47,640 bases of DNA, taken from assembly GCA_015680685.1 (NCBI GenBank), contig MNCI01030304.1:249662-297301 (forward strand), read 5' to 3'. Position numbers and translations under genes: made by a program. Below the pieces are notes generated by a model. The model was given only the letters and a program-made list of their open reading frames with translations, had not been told where the DNA came from and searched no databases. Source of the DNA: Gnetum montanum (lineage: Eukaryota > Streptophyta > Gnetopsida > Gnetales > Gnetaceae). Shown here piece by piece: positions 21,401 to 32,639 of this stretch (within the stretch, counting starts at the first letter, position 1; each line of letters begins with the position of its first letter).

Positions 21401-22330
21401 CAAACTTGCATTCCTTGGTCCAGATGAATGGAACATCCTTCTTTGTAAGTTCTACCAATGGCTTGGTGATCTTCAAGAAGTTTTCAATGAATTGTCGATA
21501 GTAACTAGTATGTCCAAGGAATGACTAAACATCTTTGATAGTACTTGGTTGGTAGGTGATTCCTTGGATGTCCCTAATCTTTTCAGGATCTACGCTGATC
21601 CCTGTTTATGAGATGCGATGCCCCAGCACAATGCCTTCTTGGATCATCAAATGGCTCTTTTGCCAATTGAGCTACAGATTGGTGTCTACAAACCTTTTCA
21701 AAACCTACTCTAGATGGTCCAAGGCTTACTCAAACATGGCCCCATAGGCAGAGAAGTCATCCATGAAGACTTCTATCCCATTGCCAATCTATTGCTAAAA
21801 GATGCTAAGGACAAGGCATTGGAACGTAGTAGGCATGTTGCATAGGCCAAAAGGCATCTTCTTGTATTCAAAAGTTCCCCATGGACTTGTGAAAGTTGTA
21901 GTAGTGGTGCCCTACGATGGTGTCCAACACCTGGTCCACAAATGGGAGTGGAAAGTTGTCCTTGAAGATCACCATATTGAGCAACCTAAAATCAATACAG
22001 ACTCTCCACTTGCCATCTTTCTTGGGCACAATAACGAGTGGGCTAACCCATTCGCTATCAAAAATAGAATAGATAAACCCCACCTTGAGAAATTGTTCGA
22101 TTTCATCTTTTATGACCTGCTTTAGTTTGCGATTCATTCATCTCTGTGGCTATTGTCATGGCTTCATGGAAGGGTCAATATAGATCTAATGTTGGCAAAC
22201 CCTGGGATCAACTCCAATCACCTCAGGATATGATCATGCAAATGTGGCAACCCATTTGTTTACCACCTTTAGAAATCTCTTTTTCTGTTTAGGAGCAATG
22301 GTGGCATTGATGATTACCAGCTTTCCATTT
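21401..22330 (-). pseudogene. E2 reverse transcriptase relic
   Basis: From MNRKLKQVIKDEIEQFL (22137) the frame gives SPLVIVPKKDGKWRVCIDFR, then KMPFGLCNMPTTFQ and FMDDFSAYG (about 21755-21770), the YMDD-type catalytic box, then LGHRIS. All main RT blocks are recognisable with stops between them. FMDDFS-type boxes are usual in the Tat/Athila branch. Confidence 0.88.
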
Positions 22331-23190
22331 TACAAAAATGCATATTCCAAGTGAGTCGGTAAAGCCTTTAGCTCCAGGGGCTCTTGTTTGAAGTTCTCAT
22401 AGATTTGTAGCTTCCCCCAATCATCTTGGTCATCAACAGTGGAGACTTGTTGCTGAACCTCTTCGATTTCATCCATGCTTTCAACATAAGCTTGTACAAG
22501 CCCCTCATATGGTTCCATGCACAATGCACTGCTAGTAGGATCAGCTGTTAGCCATTGGGTGCCCTCTTGGTTAGTGGTTACTGCGTACAGGCACTGTGGA
22601 ATAGGTAATTCCTCGATGTACTGACTACGTGCTTGAATGGATATCCACTTAGAGGACCATAACTGCTGCACACAGTTGCACCTTGAGTCATTGTACGTGA
22701 TGCATGGAACACACTTCTTCTTGATCTTCCCAAAAGGATTTTCCTAGGAAATTTCAAGGGACAGATCTCGGAGTCCTAATTGTGTATCCACCATGCTTAG
22801 CTAGGCCCTTCCCATGATGATTAGGAAGTTTCCCTTGCAGTTCTCCGCACAGATGAACAGGAAATCAGCAAGATAGAACCACCTAAAGATAGTGATCACA
22901 ATGTCCTCCACCAATCCCAAGGGAACAATGATGGAATGGTCTACTAACTTGAGTCAAATGCTACTCTTCTTTCGCAAGGGTAGGTTCCAGTTCTTGTACA
23001 TATCATGAGAGATCAAATTGATCCCTGACCCCAAGTCCAGAACAGCTTTGCATGGCTCGTTCCCTACCACCTAAAGATAGATGAGGGGGCTTCCCAGATC
23101 GATCAATTTTTAGGAAAGGTGACCTGCATTAATCCAATCGGTCACAACATGTGTGAGCATGATCATCTGGACATTGGAGTGCAGTTGGCT
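22331..23190 (-). pseudogene. E2 protease and protease-RT linker relic
   Basis: The minus strand gives CKAVLDLGSGINLISHDMY at about 23005-23060, the DLGASVNLLP-type active site of Athila/Tat proteases. It continues through a FLFICAENCKGNFLIIMGRA-like second half to about 22790. A 113-codon open stretch follows (22330-22671), acidic and without known domain, linking to RT. Confidence 0.75.
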
Positions 23191-25630
23191 TGAAGGCTAC
23201 TCTGGTGGTGGAATAGTGGAGGCACTTGTAGGTTCATAGGCACTGGACATAGGTGTATGTGAGGGTATGTTCAAATTATTGGACAGGAGAAAAGGGTGTT
23301 TTCGTGGTTTGGGTTTCGATCCACTCGGCTGAGGTGCCGATTGTAAGTTAACAGCCCTTCTAGCATTTTGTTGCTGTGGCTGTGGTGGTATCTCTCCCTG
23401 CATCAAAGGAGTAGGTGGTAGCTGAGTGGGATGTTGTGGAGAAGTGGCAGGAGAAGGTGATGGAGGATAGAAGAGATGTGGGTTCTCCCCCTAGGTGATG
23501 GAGATTAAGGTCGAAAATACTCAAGGGGGTGGTAATGAATTTGAAAGGCCGCATGACTGGAAGAGTCCCATGGGGAGGCCAGTTGCTGAATGTAGTACCC
23601 ATAAGGATCTGGTTGTTTGTAAGGGTACTGCAACCTTGGAGGTGGCATCCCCCATGCTTGTGGGTGCTGCCACTATTGGAAGTACTCGTACGATTGCGGT
23701 GGAACTCCACTTGGATAATATCCTTGCTGCTACTGGTGGAATCACTTGGAATTTCCTTGTGGATAAGGCAACCTTTGGGGTGATTACCACAATGCCAAGC
23801 GAGGGTTCAATGTGTACACCCCAGACTCTTGAAGATGTGACACCATAGACAACATCCCTTAGGATGTTCATATTGGCATATGCCACATTCATCCTCTTCC
23901 TCAATGTCAGAGTTTGCAACCTGCTATGCTACGGCAACTTTGCCCTTACCCTTATGTTGGACACATTCAGCTTCCTTCTTCCTACGCTAATCGTGGTCAT
24001 GACCTTGTTCTCTAGATTCTTCCACAATTTTTAGCACACTTTGGACTCTTTTGTCCAAAGAGTCCCACATCTTATCCACCTTTGCCCATATTTCAAATGC
24101 AAAATTTTGTAATGGAAAAGTCTTTCGATTCACCATTGATTCCAGTGGTGATTCATCCTCCTCATCACAAAAATAGACTCCCCTTTTTCTAAGGGAAGGA
24201 TCCTGGTTGAATTCTTCTGCACTCTTCTTTTCTCTAAGTTCTTCTTCCTCCTTGGCCACCTGTTCAATGAGGCGTTGCAATTGATGGGCCCTTAGCTCTA
24301 ACAGTCGTCGATGGGCGTACACGCCAAGGGTCTTTCAAGTTTCAAAACAGCGCCCATCAATGATGTGGTGAAGCTGTGCCCACTGAGAGTAACCATGACC
24401 AGGGCACCGATGCAACAACGAGTAGTACCTGCTCATGGCAGCATCCAAGGGTTCATGATTCCCTTGTTTCCAGCTATGGATATGTCATCTTAGATTCGCC
24501 ACTCTAGAGTACGTTTGATACTTGTCATTGAAAATTTCAAGAATCATACTCCATCTTCTGATTGATTCCGGCTCTAAGGACCAGTACCAACTTTCAACTT
24601 CTTTGATGAGCGTGCAAGGGAATAGCTTCAAATTCTACCAATCATTGTCAATGTTCTGTAGGGTGTAGGCATCATGGAACACCTGCAGGTGAGTTTGCAG
24701 ATCACAGTTGTATCCCCCTTCAAATCTGGGGATGTTGTTCATATCAACGCGCTTGATTTGGCTATCCTTCATGTGCCTACTAGGGATTTGGACTGCCTCA
24801 ACGATTTGGAGCATACTCTATGTAGCCAACAATGGCTCATCCAAATCATAGTCCTGCTGACGACCATGATGTTTGTGACGATTCCAGCTACCCCTTCTTT
24901 CATGCCGGTGAGCATCACACGATTGATTGCGCATTTCCTCACATTGCCCATTTTGAACCTTTTTACCACCATCCTTTCATCCCTTCCTATCTTAGTTATG
25001 ATCAAATCCTGAGCTGGATGAAGGAGAAAGAGAGCAAGAGGATGAAGAAGAAGGAGAGGTATCACCACCATTCCAGCATTGATCTTCCTCTCTTCCTTGA
25101 TGACAGCCTCGGTCATCCCATCCATCTTTTCTATGTGACCCTCCATATCCTTAAGGATCATGGTTACTTAAAGGCTTGTTCTAAATCATGGACTGAAGGA
25201 CTTGCTATCCTAGGGGAAGTTCGGTTGAATGGATGTCATGAAAGATGGGATCCTCATCATCTTGCAGCCCTTGTGAGAATAAGTGGTTACTAAATTTTTT
25301 CCCCTTTAGGTGTTCATATCTTTCTGCTTGCTGCTAATCTCATGTGCGTTGAGCCTCCATGGCATGATAGTCCCAGTAGTCATGGTCCTCCATGACATAC
25401 TCCACTCCACAGTCCTGGATGCCCAATCTGCCAAGATTGTGGAATAGCATCGTAGGAGCCGATTGGTGAGGTGGTAGCATGATGTTGCCCTCCATGCTTT
25501 GCCATCATAGATGCTCATCCTGATGTAGGACAAAAGTGAAGTTAGGGACATAATCATCAGGATGCTTGTACACCACCTGACATTCTTGTGGCACTGGTGG
25601 GGTGGATATCTCCCTCCTATGAGAAGACAT
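23191..25630 (-). pseudogene. E2 Gag relic
   Basis: Start chosen at the ATG at 25630 (MSSHRREISTPP), the first after the primer site with coding-like sequence. Shared Gag blocks are DEPLLAT (about 24830), RVDMNNIPRFEGGYN, and EPLDAAMSRYYSLLHRCPGHG with HIIDG (about 24360-24450), aligning with E1 Gag. A 111-codon open stretch (23987-24322) is a charged coiled coil (KEEEELREKKSAEEF). The C-terminal part is rich in Pro, Gln and Ser. Frameshifts and stops throughout. It would form the particle around element RNA. Confidence 0.75.
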
Positions 25631-25780
25631 AGTGGACGTTAGATGGTCCAGTAAATTGATGTACCTTACTATTTACTTTTTAATTCGCCTAGTGTGCATA
25701 AATGTTTCTATCCTGGGTCTATTCCAAAGACTTGAATAATAATTTCACTAAGGTTAGTTGACGCATGTAAGACTAACAGC

Positions 25781-25798
25781 TCCCCTGCAACTGTGCCA
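25781..25798 (-). other. E2 primer-binding site
   Basis: The minus strand reads TGGCACAGTTGCAGGGGA one base after the 5' LTR end, a decayed form of the TGGCGCCGTTGCC primer site seen in E1. Confidence 0.8.
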
Positions 25799-26567
25799 AT
25801 GATGAGCAACTAGGTACCCCTACGCCCAACCATACAAATCACGGGCGTTCACACATGAATCAGTCAAATTCCATAGATTATAAGCACTTAACATACACCA
25901 GACTCTAAGCAGTGAAACCTTGGGTTAGAATGGTCATTGTCCTCCTAATCTCACTTGTGACGTTCTGTTTACAATGGTTAAGTGAGACTAAGGCTAATGA
26001 TTTTTATATCTTTTTACTTATCTTTTGATGGCTAATTAAGGTATGAAGAGTAAGGAATAAACTATTATCTAATCTATAATTATCCTAGATTATACTCTAA
26101 CTATTCCTGGCATGAGTATCTGATCCCATCTTCTGAGCACTTTCTAAGCATCTCCTAACACTTCTGGGTTACTAGACATTAATCATCACTGGGTTTACCA
26201 AGTGTGTGATTTATGTTCAAGATGGTCGTACTTATGACCTTTACAAACTACAAATGAGCGATAGCGATTAAAATAACAATAACAAAAACTTAAGTAATTA
26301 ACAAGTAATTAACAAAGCATAAACATATTAAAATACTGAATGCATAAAATAGCTAAGTCAAAATGCTGCAAGGTATGCTTGAATAGTTCATCTTTATGGC
26401 TATCATGCCAATGGGCTCAGATTCATCAATTCTCGAATAAAGAGCCGATCAATTTTCTTACACCTGCCACGGGCACTTGGAAAATATTCTATCTCCTGCG
26501 GGAACCAACTACAAGAGCTTCGCTACAACTAACTGAAAGATGTCTAAATGAGGCAGAAGACCCTCTT

Positions 26568-26575
26568 ATTTATAG
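26568..26575 (-). promoter_or_regulatory. TATA box of E2 5' LTR
   Basis: The minus strand reads GCCTATAAATAAGAGG, matching the TATA context of the E1 LTR (CTATAAATAAAGAGG). Confidence 0.7.
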
Positions 26576-26649
26576 GCTGAAATAGGCTCCGCGTAAACAG
26601 GGCCACATCAACGCATGGAAGGCTACGTTGATGGGGCCGCATTGACGTA

Positions 26650-26679
26650 GTTGCGTATACACGGCCCCGTATACGCAAC
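26650..26679. promoter_or_regulatory. 30-bp inverted repeat in E2 5' LTR U3
   Basis: Perfect 11-bp arms GTTGCGTATAC/GTATACGCAAC flank an 8-bp GGCC-containing centre. The inner 20 bp match the palindrome at the E2 internal promoter at 17 of 20 positions. Confidence 0.9.
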
Positions 26680-26718
26680 CTAGTCGACGCATCAACTTAA
26701 TGACACTTCATCACTAGC

Positions 26719-27217
26719 TATGAGGTCTTCCATGGAGTTGTACATTGCCAATAACATCTTCAATTTTCTCCATGTAGTTTCGAGTCATAAAATTTTTGAT
26801 AATAGAAAGCTTGTGCTTTATGCCTAAATTTAGCTCCCATAGGTAGGGTACATTCATTGAGTCCATACTTCCTTAGACCATTATTGCCCACTCAATAGCA
26901 GGTAAGTTGTGCATGACTACACAATTGCCTTCCAATAGTTAGCTCAACTACTCCTAAATATTATTGAATAATTTATCAATTTATCAATGTTCCTCTCATC
27001 ATGCATTTTCACATCTTCATACTTGTTTATGCTTTTATTTTTGTGCATCTAATATACCATATTGTTATTTCCAACTAGTCCATTATGAGATTTAGGACTA
27101 GAAAAAGCAATACTATAGTTTCAATTGTCTTTGCTCTTTCTTGTCATTCCAATAATCATTTGCACAAGCCACGAATAAAAGATACCAATCATGGGTAATG
27201 AATCTTGATCCATGAGC
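26719..27217 (-). other. Element H leader / Gag N-terminal region (decayed)
   Basis: The sequence between the H primer site and the E2 insertion. Short coding-like runs exist (MDQDSLPMIG from about 27210) but no domain is recognised. Confidence 0.35.
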
Positions 27218-27234
27218 TAGGCTCTAATATCAAA
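27218..27234 (-). other. Element H primer-binding site (Met-type, decayed)
   Basis: The minus strand reads TTTGATATTAGAGCCTA, matching TGGTATCAGAGCC (initiator-Met primer site) with transitions, directly after a TTGTAACA LTR end. Confidence 0.6.
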
Positions 27235-28942
27235 TGTTACAATGCCATTCTTGAAACCACCATATGACATCATCCTAAAGTCCTAAGTTAGCAAGGCAAG
27301 AAGGGTAGACTCAAGATAAATTATACCTTAGAGATCACAACACCTATAAGGACAACATAACTATACACACATGTTAGTCCATATGTTAGAAGCATAGAAT
27401 GTATGTCTTCAATAATCATATAAGCAACATGACTAATGAGACACGTGCATAACCATATAAAGTACTTATATGTACATCCAAAAATTATTTCCCTTAATAG
27501 AGCTAAGATACATTCCTACTCTAACATATCTAACCCTAAATCTCCACTCAACAAAGATGGGCTAATGTTTGAGCCAAAGAAGTCAAAGCCTTTCCAAAAA
27601 AACCTACATATCCTTATGATGTAGTTTACAAGAAATTAGAGCAATGTAGTTCTATGAGTTCATGATAAAGATAGCATGGAACCTGTAAGGATCTCCACAA
27701 TTCTCTAGCCCTTGTTCTAGAGGAAAGCAATCTTTGAACCACCAACAAGTTATACTTTCTTATAATAATGTTACAATTACAACATCACATTGGTATGATC
27801 TTAACTATTATATGAAAATGTTTTATTGTTCATCACTATTTCTAAACAAACATAAAAAATTCTAGATATAAGGTTGTAATAGGTTACAAATTTGAGTTAT
27901 ACTTAAGGCATTATTACATTTTAACTTGCAATGAGAAGAAGAGCTCACAAGGGAAGGTACATAATTTTTGAATGAAGCACCTATAATGAAAATTTAATAA
28001 GCTTCTTTAGGCAATAAAAAAATTAATTTTACATTTCAATTTCAACATAAATTTAGCTTAGTCAGGTTGAATTTCTTAACTATTGTTATTAGCACTTCTA
28101 TTAATGATACAACTATTCATGCCTCTTATAACATTCTTAAAAGTGAGATACAACTATTAATGCCTTCTAAAATGATCTTAAAAATGGGATTTATTATGAG
28201 AATTTACTATATTTACCAAAATGTAAATTCTCTCCTTAGATTTTGAAGTTGAGTTGACATCTAAAATTATGCTTCAATCCATTATCTTAAAGATTAGATT
28301 TGCACAAATAAGCACTTTACTATATAATATTTTTGCATGTTGATTGGCTTAAAATGAGCTACTACCACAACAAGAATTATTTGTGATTATTTTTAACATT
28401 TTTCTCCCGCATTAAAATATTCAAAATATTCTTAATGAATTAACTCTCAATTTTCATTATTTTGTAAAAGAAAAGGATTTTCTTGGTTAAATTATAGACA
28501 TATATGATAAATATATAGCAAACCTAGTATATAATCCATTCAAAATTTAAATGCCTAATGCCTTTAAAAATTGTATTATCTTATTATTAAAACTATGCTT
28601 CTTTTCAAGTATCTACAAGGTCAAGCAAGCTTAGCCAAAATATTTGTAAGGGTATTGGACAAGAATAATATTGATAATAAGAAAAATAAAAAATAAAAAG
28701 TTCAATGAAAGTAAAAAATTGAAGAAAGAACATCAAAAACATGGAAAGAAAAATCTTTCCAACTACGAGGAGTTCTTCTCTAATGTACAACCTTATAGTT
28801 GATATTTTTGAAAATCAAAGAGGAAAATTAATTATTTGTTGGGAGGATGACCTCATCCTAATAACATTTACATGAATTTCAACATCTATGTCTATACTTA
28901 AAATAGGAAAAGGATTTTATGTAACAATAACAATTTGTAACA
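27235..28942 (-). mobile_element. Candidate 5' LTR of element H
   Basis: The interval is bounded by TGTTACAA (27235-27242) and TTGTAACA (28935-28942), perfect 8-bp inverted ends with TG...CA termini, and lies right next to the primer site. No second LTR is in the window, so only the end nearest the primer site is well supported. AT-rich, no coding sequence. A possible minus-strand TATA run lies near 28320. Confidence 0.45.
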
Positions 28943-29106
28943 ACATATTAACATATGAAAGAATATAAAAAACTTAGTGGCATCTAATTTACATCACTAT
29001 TACCCCATTGCTTAATGTTAACCTTGCATCAATTATCATTTACTTCTTAACATTAGTTTTGATTTTGAATAAAGATTAGTTTTGTCAAATAAGGATAGAT
29101 TTGTCT
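28943..29106. other. AT-rich sequence, nothing recognised
   Basis: A short stretch between the candidate H LTR and the assembly gap with no coding or structural signal. Confidence 0.5.
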
Positions 29107-29628
29107 NNNNNNNNNNNNNNNNNNNNNNNNNNNNNNNNNNNNNNNNNNNNNNNNNNNNNNNNNNNNNNNNNNNNNNNNNNNNNNNNNNNNNNNNNNNNNN
29201 NNNNNNNNNNNNNNNNNNNNNNNNNNNNNNNNNNNNNNNNNNNNNNNNNNNNNNNNNNNNNNNNNNNNNNNNNNNNNNNNNNNNNNNNNNNNNNNNNNNN
29301 NNNNNNNNNNNNNNNNNNNNNNNNNNNNNNNNNNNNNNNNNNNNNNNNNNNNNNNNNNNNNNNNNNNNNNNNNNNNNNNNNNNNNNNNNNNNNNNNNNNN
29401 NNNNNNNNNNNNNNNNNNNNNNNNNNNNNNNNNNNNNNNNNNNNNNNNNNNNNNNNNNNNNNNNNNNNNNNNNNNNNNNNNNNNNNNNNNNNNNNNNNNN
29501 NNNNNNNNNNNNNNNNNNNNNNNNNNNNNNNNNNNNNNNNNNNNNNNNNNNNNNNNNNNNNNNNNNNNNNNNNNNNNNNNNNNNNNNNNNNNNNNNNNNN
29601 NNNNNNNNNNNNNNNNNNNNNNNNNNNN
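29107..29628. other. Assembly gap (522 N)
   Basis: A continuous run of N. Open frames across it are meaningless. Confidence 0.99.
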
Positions 29629-30135
29629 TGAGGCATGCTCAACCATCATAGCATTACCTACCTTAACAATTAAAAAAAAAGGAGAATAATACCTAGCATG
29701 AAGAACTTGAATGTTATGTTTTTGCATCACACCATCTAACTACAAAGTGAAACTTTGATTGTAAGACTAGTAACCCAAAACTTAGATAAACACATATTGT
29801 AATGTAAGATCAACAACCAATTGCTCATATACATCACCAAAAAAACAAAAAAAGACACACGCACATACCTACAAAATCAAATGTCTTAAATACATCAACA
29901 TCTCTAGAACAAGGTGTCACAAATTATTATTCACCAACTTTTAATTTTGCATTTTGAAAATCAACATAAATTTTGACATTGATTAAAGAAACAAAAATTT
30001 TAGCATCAACTCAAAAAGTGAAGAGTAGCTTAGAATCTCTTATAGGGGAATTCTAGAGAAGTAAAATTCATGAGAGAAAAATTAAAGAGACAAAAATCAA
30101 ATACACTAGAGAAATATTAGATAAATATCCAATGT
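29629..30135. other. AT-rich sequence after the gap, nothing recognised
   Basis: No convincing coding region, repeat or RNA gene. Confidence 0.5.
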
Positions 30136-30139
30136 GATA

Positions 30140-30660
30140 GTATTCACCTTGAAGGTGCCTCACTTTGTCATTGCGAGAGCATTCTTCTTTGAGGTTTACC
30201 AATGTGAGAGAGCTCTTGTCGAAGGTGCCTAGCACTGAGGATGTGAGTGTGCTCTCCTTGGAAGTGCCTTGCACCTTGGACTCAAGAGCATTCTCCTTGG
30301 AGGCACTTCACTCCATGGATGCAAAAGTGTTCTTATATGATGTACCTCCCTTTGCGTATGCAAGATTGCACTTTTAGGAGTCATTTCATGTTGTCAAAGT
30401 GAGAGCACTCTCCTAGGAGAGGCTTCATGCTGTGGATGCAAGAGAATCCTTCTCAGAGGCACCTTGTTCCTTTGGATATGAAAGCACTCTCCTTAGAGTT
30501 TCCCTGTACTAGATAGGTGAGAGCACTCTCCATTGAGATGCCTTGAGTAGCAAATGTGTGAAGGTTGTTCTTTAAGATTCCTCGCATTGTGCACATGAGA
30601 GCTTTCTCTTTGGAGGTATCTCACATTATGCAAGTAAGAGTGTTGTCGTTGTGCTTGTCC
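30140..30660 (+). repeat. Diverged 39-bp palindrome-containing minisatellite array
   Basis: About thirteen degenerate units of about 39 bp with GAGAGCACTCTCC followed by T-rich/GG and a GTGCCTC-like part. It has the same unit and orientation as the array at 35531-35945 but is far more diverged. The core is a GAGAGC/GCTCTC palindrome. Confidence 0.75.
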
Positions 30661-30864
30661 CTCATGACCAAAGTTATAAGGATGCAGGACAATATGGTAG
30701 AGCCTAGCCTAATCAACATATATAGGGGGAGGTAGGCCAACTCCCCTTCATGTACACATACCGTAGTATAATTTGATTCCTAATGAATAAATTAATGCTG
30801 AGCCCCTGTCTCAAATGGTTGGTAGTGATCTTGCAAGAATTTGATCTAACAATGTAGATCAAAA

Positions 30865-31960
30865 GGGGATTAAGAACGTGGTTGCTAACCACTTTCCTTG
30901 ATTAAGATGGAACAACAAAGAGGAGGAGAGCCCAATTTTAGATCAGTTCCCTCATAAAATCTTCTTTGCTAGGGCTATAATTGAACAAGTGCCACTAAAA
31001 CCAATTGATATGATGGCATTCTCACCTATCTTCTTACTCAAGAGATGCCATAAGAATGGGATAATATGAAGAAACAACAGTTTCTTGACAAGGAAAAACA
31101 CTTCATGTAAATCAATGGACACCTTTATAAGGTGTACATCAATGGCCTAGTTCAATGGTGCATACCTGATGATGACCAAATACATGTTCTCCAAGTTGCC
31201 CATGAGGGTCCTTGTGGGGGCCACTATGATGGGAGATGCATGGCCATTAAGATACTCATGGAAGGGTATTACTAGCCAATACTTTTTAGGAACACTCACC
31301 ACTTTGTCCAATCTTGTGAATGTTACCAATGTGATGGTGGGATGACTGCTCGTATGGAGGGATCTCAATAGTGGATCCAACCACTAGAGCCCTTCAATAT
31401 TTGGAGTAGTAACTTCATGGTTTTTGTCACTCCCATGTTTAATGGAAAGGCATACATCAAAGTAGCTATTGACTACTATACTAAGTTGGCAGAAGTGATG
31501 GTCGTCACCGATTACACATCTTCTATGGCTACTTAATTTTTACAACAACATGTTGTAAATTGGTTTGGAGTGTCATGTGTACTTATTTCTAATAATGGAA
31601 CTCATTTTATAGGCACCACTTTTCAAAAACTCATCTAGCCCTTAGGGGTTGTACATAAACTAACAACACCCTACCATCCCTAAGCTAATGGTCAAGTAGA
31701 GGTTACGAATAGGGAGATCGCAAAAATACTAATAAGAACTATTAGTAAATATAGGAGGGATTGGAACACAAAACTCAATGATGCCCATTGGTTGTACTGC
31801 TCCACTTGGAAACTTCCTATTGGCTACTTTCCCTATGAGCTCATGTATAGTAAACTACCAACTCTTCCTATCCAAGCAAAGATTCATACACTGTCAATTA
31901 GCTGTGACTTTTCCTTGACCTTAGTCTAGCACAGAAATAAAGGTTAATGAATCTCAATGT
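30865..31960 (+). pseudogene. Second gypsy RNase H tail and integrase relic
   Basis: The plus strand begins with NVVANHFP..LRWNN (RNase H end, compare E2 NVVADHLSRLRWDD). It continues through HEGPCGGHYDGR and CECYQCDGGM (zinc finger, about 31195-31340), NIWSSNFM (about 31395), ISNNGTHF (about 31590), TTPYHP and EVTNREIAKIL (about 31670-31720), and ends in WKLPIGYFPYELMY near 31840. It is the same family as E2 integrase. Both core Asp positions read Asn. No matching LTR adjoins it. Confidence 0.8.
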
Positions 31961-31969
31961 GCTAGATGA

Positions 31970-32340
31970 GAATTGGCTAGGGATAGCACTCTCATGTGCA
32001 TAGCGAGAGGCATCCCAAGGGATAGTGCTCTCGCAAGTGCAATGCAATGTGTCCCTAGGGAGAGTGCTCTTATGAGTGCAGCATGAGGCATTCCCATGGA
32101 GAGCACTCTCGCATGCATAGTGTAAGGTGTCCCTAGGGAGAGTGCTCTCATGTGTGCAGTGTGGGGCATCCATAGAGAGAGAGAGCTCTCCTGTGCACAA
32201 CGTGAGGCATCGCCAGGGAGAGTGCTCTTCAATGCACAATGTGAGGCATCCCCAAGGAGTGTTCTCTCCTGTGTGTAATGCAAGGTGTCACTAGGGAGAG
32301 TGCATGAGGCATCTCTAGGGGGAGTGCTCTCTCTTCCACA
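31970..32340 (-). repeat. 39-bp palindromic minisatellite array, inverted orientation
   Basis: About nine units of GGAGAGTGCTCTC..GTG..GGCATCCCTAG, the reverse complement of the unit at 35531-35945. Because 39 is a multiple of 3, several frames stay open, giving 13-residue repeat proteins that I regard as artefacts. Confidence 0.85.
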
Positions 32341-32639
32341 ACACATTACTTGTCCCTAGATACCTAAGAGTGCTTCCTCAAAAATGATTTTTCATGTGAA
32401 TAAAGTTCCACATAGGAAGTAGCACAAGCTGCATCGTCCAAGGCCACCATGGAGCATTCACTGAACAATAAGGAATTGAAACATGCATGGAAGATAAGAG
32501 AACCTGCATCCTCTTTGTTCCTTGACATGTGCATGTGAACTTGCATCTACCACCCACGTGCTATTGAGCAATCGAATATGTGATCAAGCAAAGGAAGCAT
32601 GCTAAAGTATGGGATATTTTTCTGTGAAGTTCTTTCTTT

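Larger units (their letters stand above)
13436..26713 (-). mobile_element. E2: full-length gypsy element with gag, pol and additional ORF
   Basis: LTRs at 25800-26713 (5') and 13436-14335 (3') have TGATGA...CTCATCA ends and are flanked by a perfect 5-bp duplication CTAGC (13431-13435 and 26714-26718). On the minus strand come the primer site, gag, protease, RT, RNase H, integrase, a noncoding spacer, an internal promoter-like block, the aORF, the polypurine tract and the 3' LTR. Every coding part has stops, so it is dead. Primer site and domain patterns place it in the Tat/Athila-like branch. About 13.3 kb. Confidence 0.9.
25800..26713 (-). mobile_element. E2 5' LTR
   Basis: A 914-bp LTR with TGATGAAGTG start and GCTCATCA end on the minus strand. 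U3 is short: palindrome 34 bp from the start, TATA about 140 bp from the start. Confidence 0.9.
1078..28942 (-). mobile_element. Old chromovirus-like Ty3/gypsy element H, interrupted by E1 and E2
   Basis: Four pieces read as one minus-strand element once E1 and E2 are removed: candidate 5' LTR 27235-28942, primer site 27218-27234, leader and gag (26719-27217 plus 11901-13435), then protease and RT-RNase H (1078-3088). The order LTR-PBS-gag-PR-RT-RH is correct only after excision of the two insertions, which supports the nested reading. All coding parts carry many stops. The integrase end and 3' LTR lie beyond the window or were lost at the LTR inserted at 1077. The inserted bases 3089-11900 and 13436-26718 do not belong to H. 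Confidence 0.6.

Noticed and set aside
13976-26585. Two similar 81-codon frames (13976-14221 and 26340-26585) resembling a small conserved gene
   Set aside because: They are the antisense strand of the two E2 LTRs, so their similarity reflects LTR duplication rather than a gene pair.
29053-29730. Open frames of up to 225 codons across the gap
   Set aside because: They consist mostly of N and carry no information.
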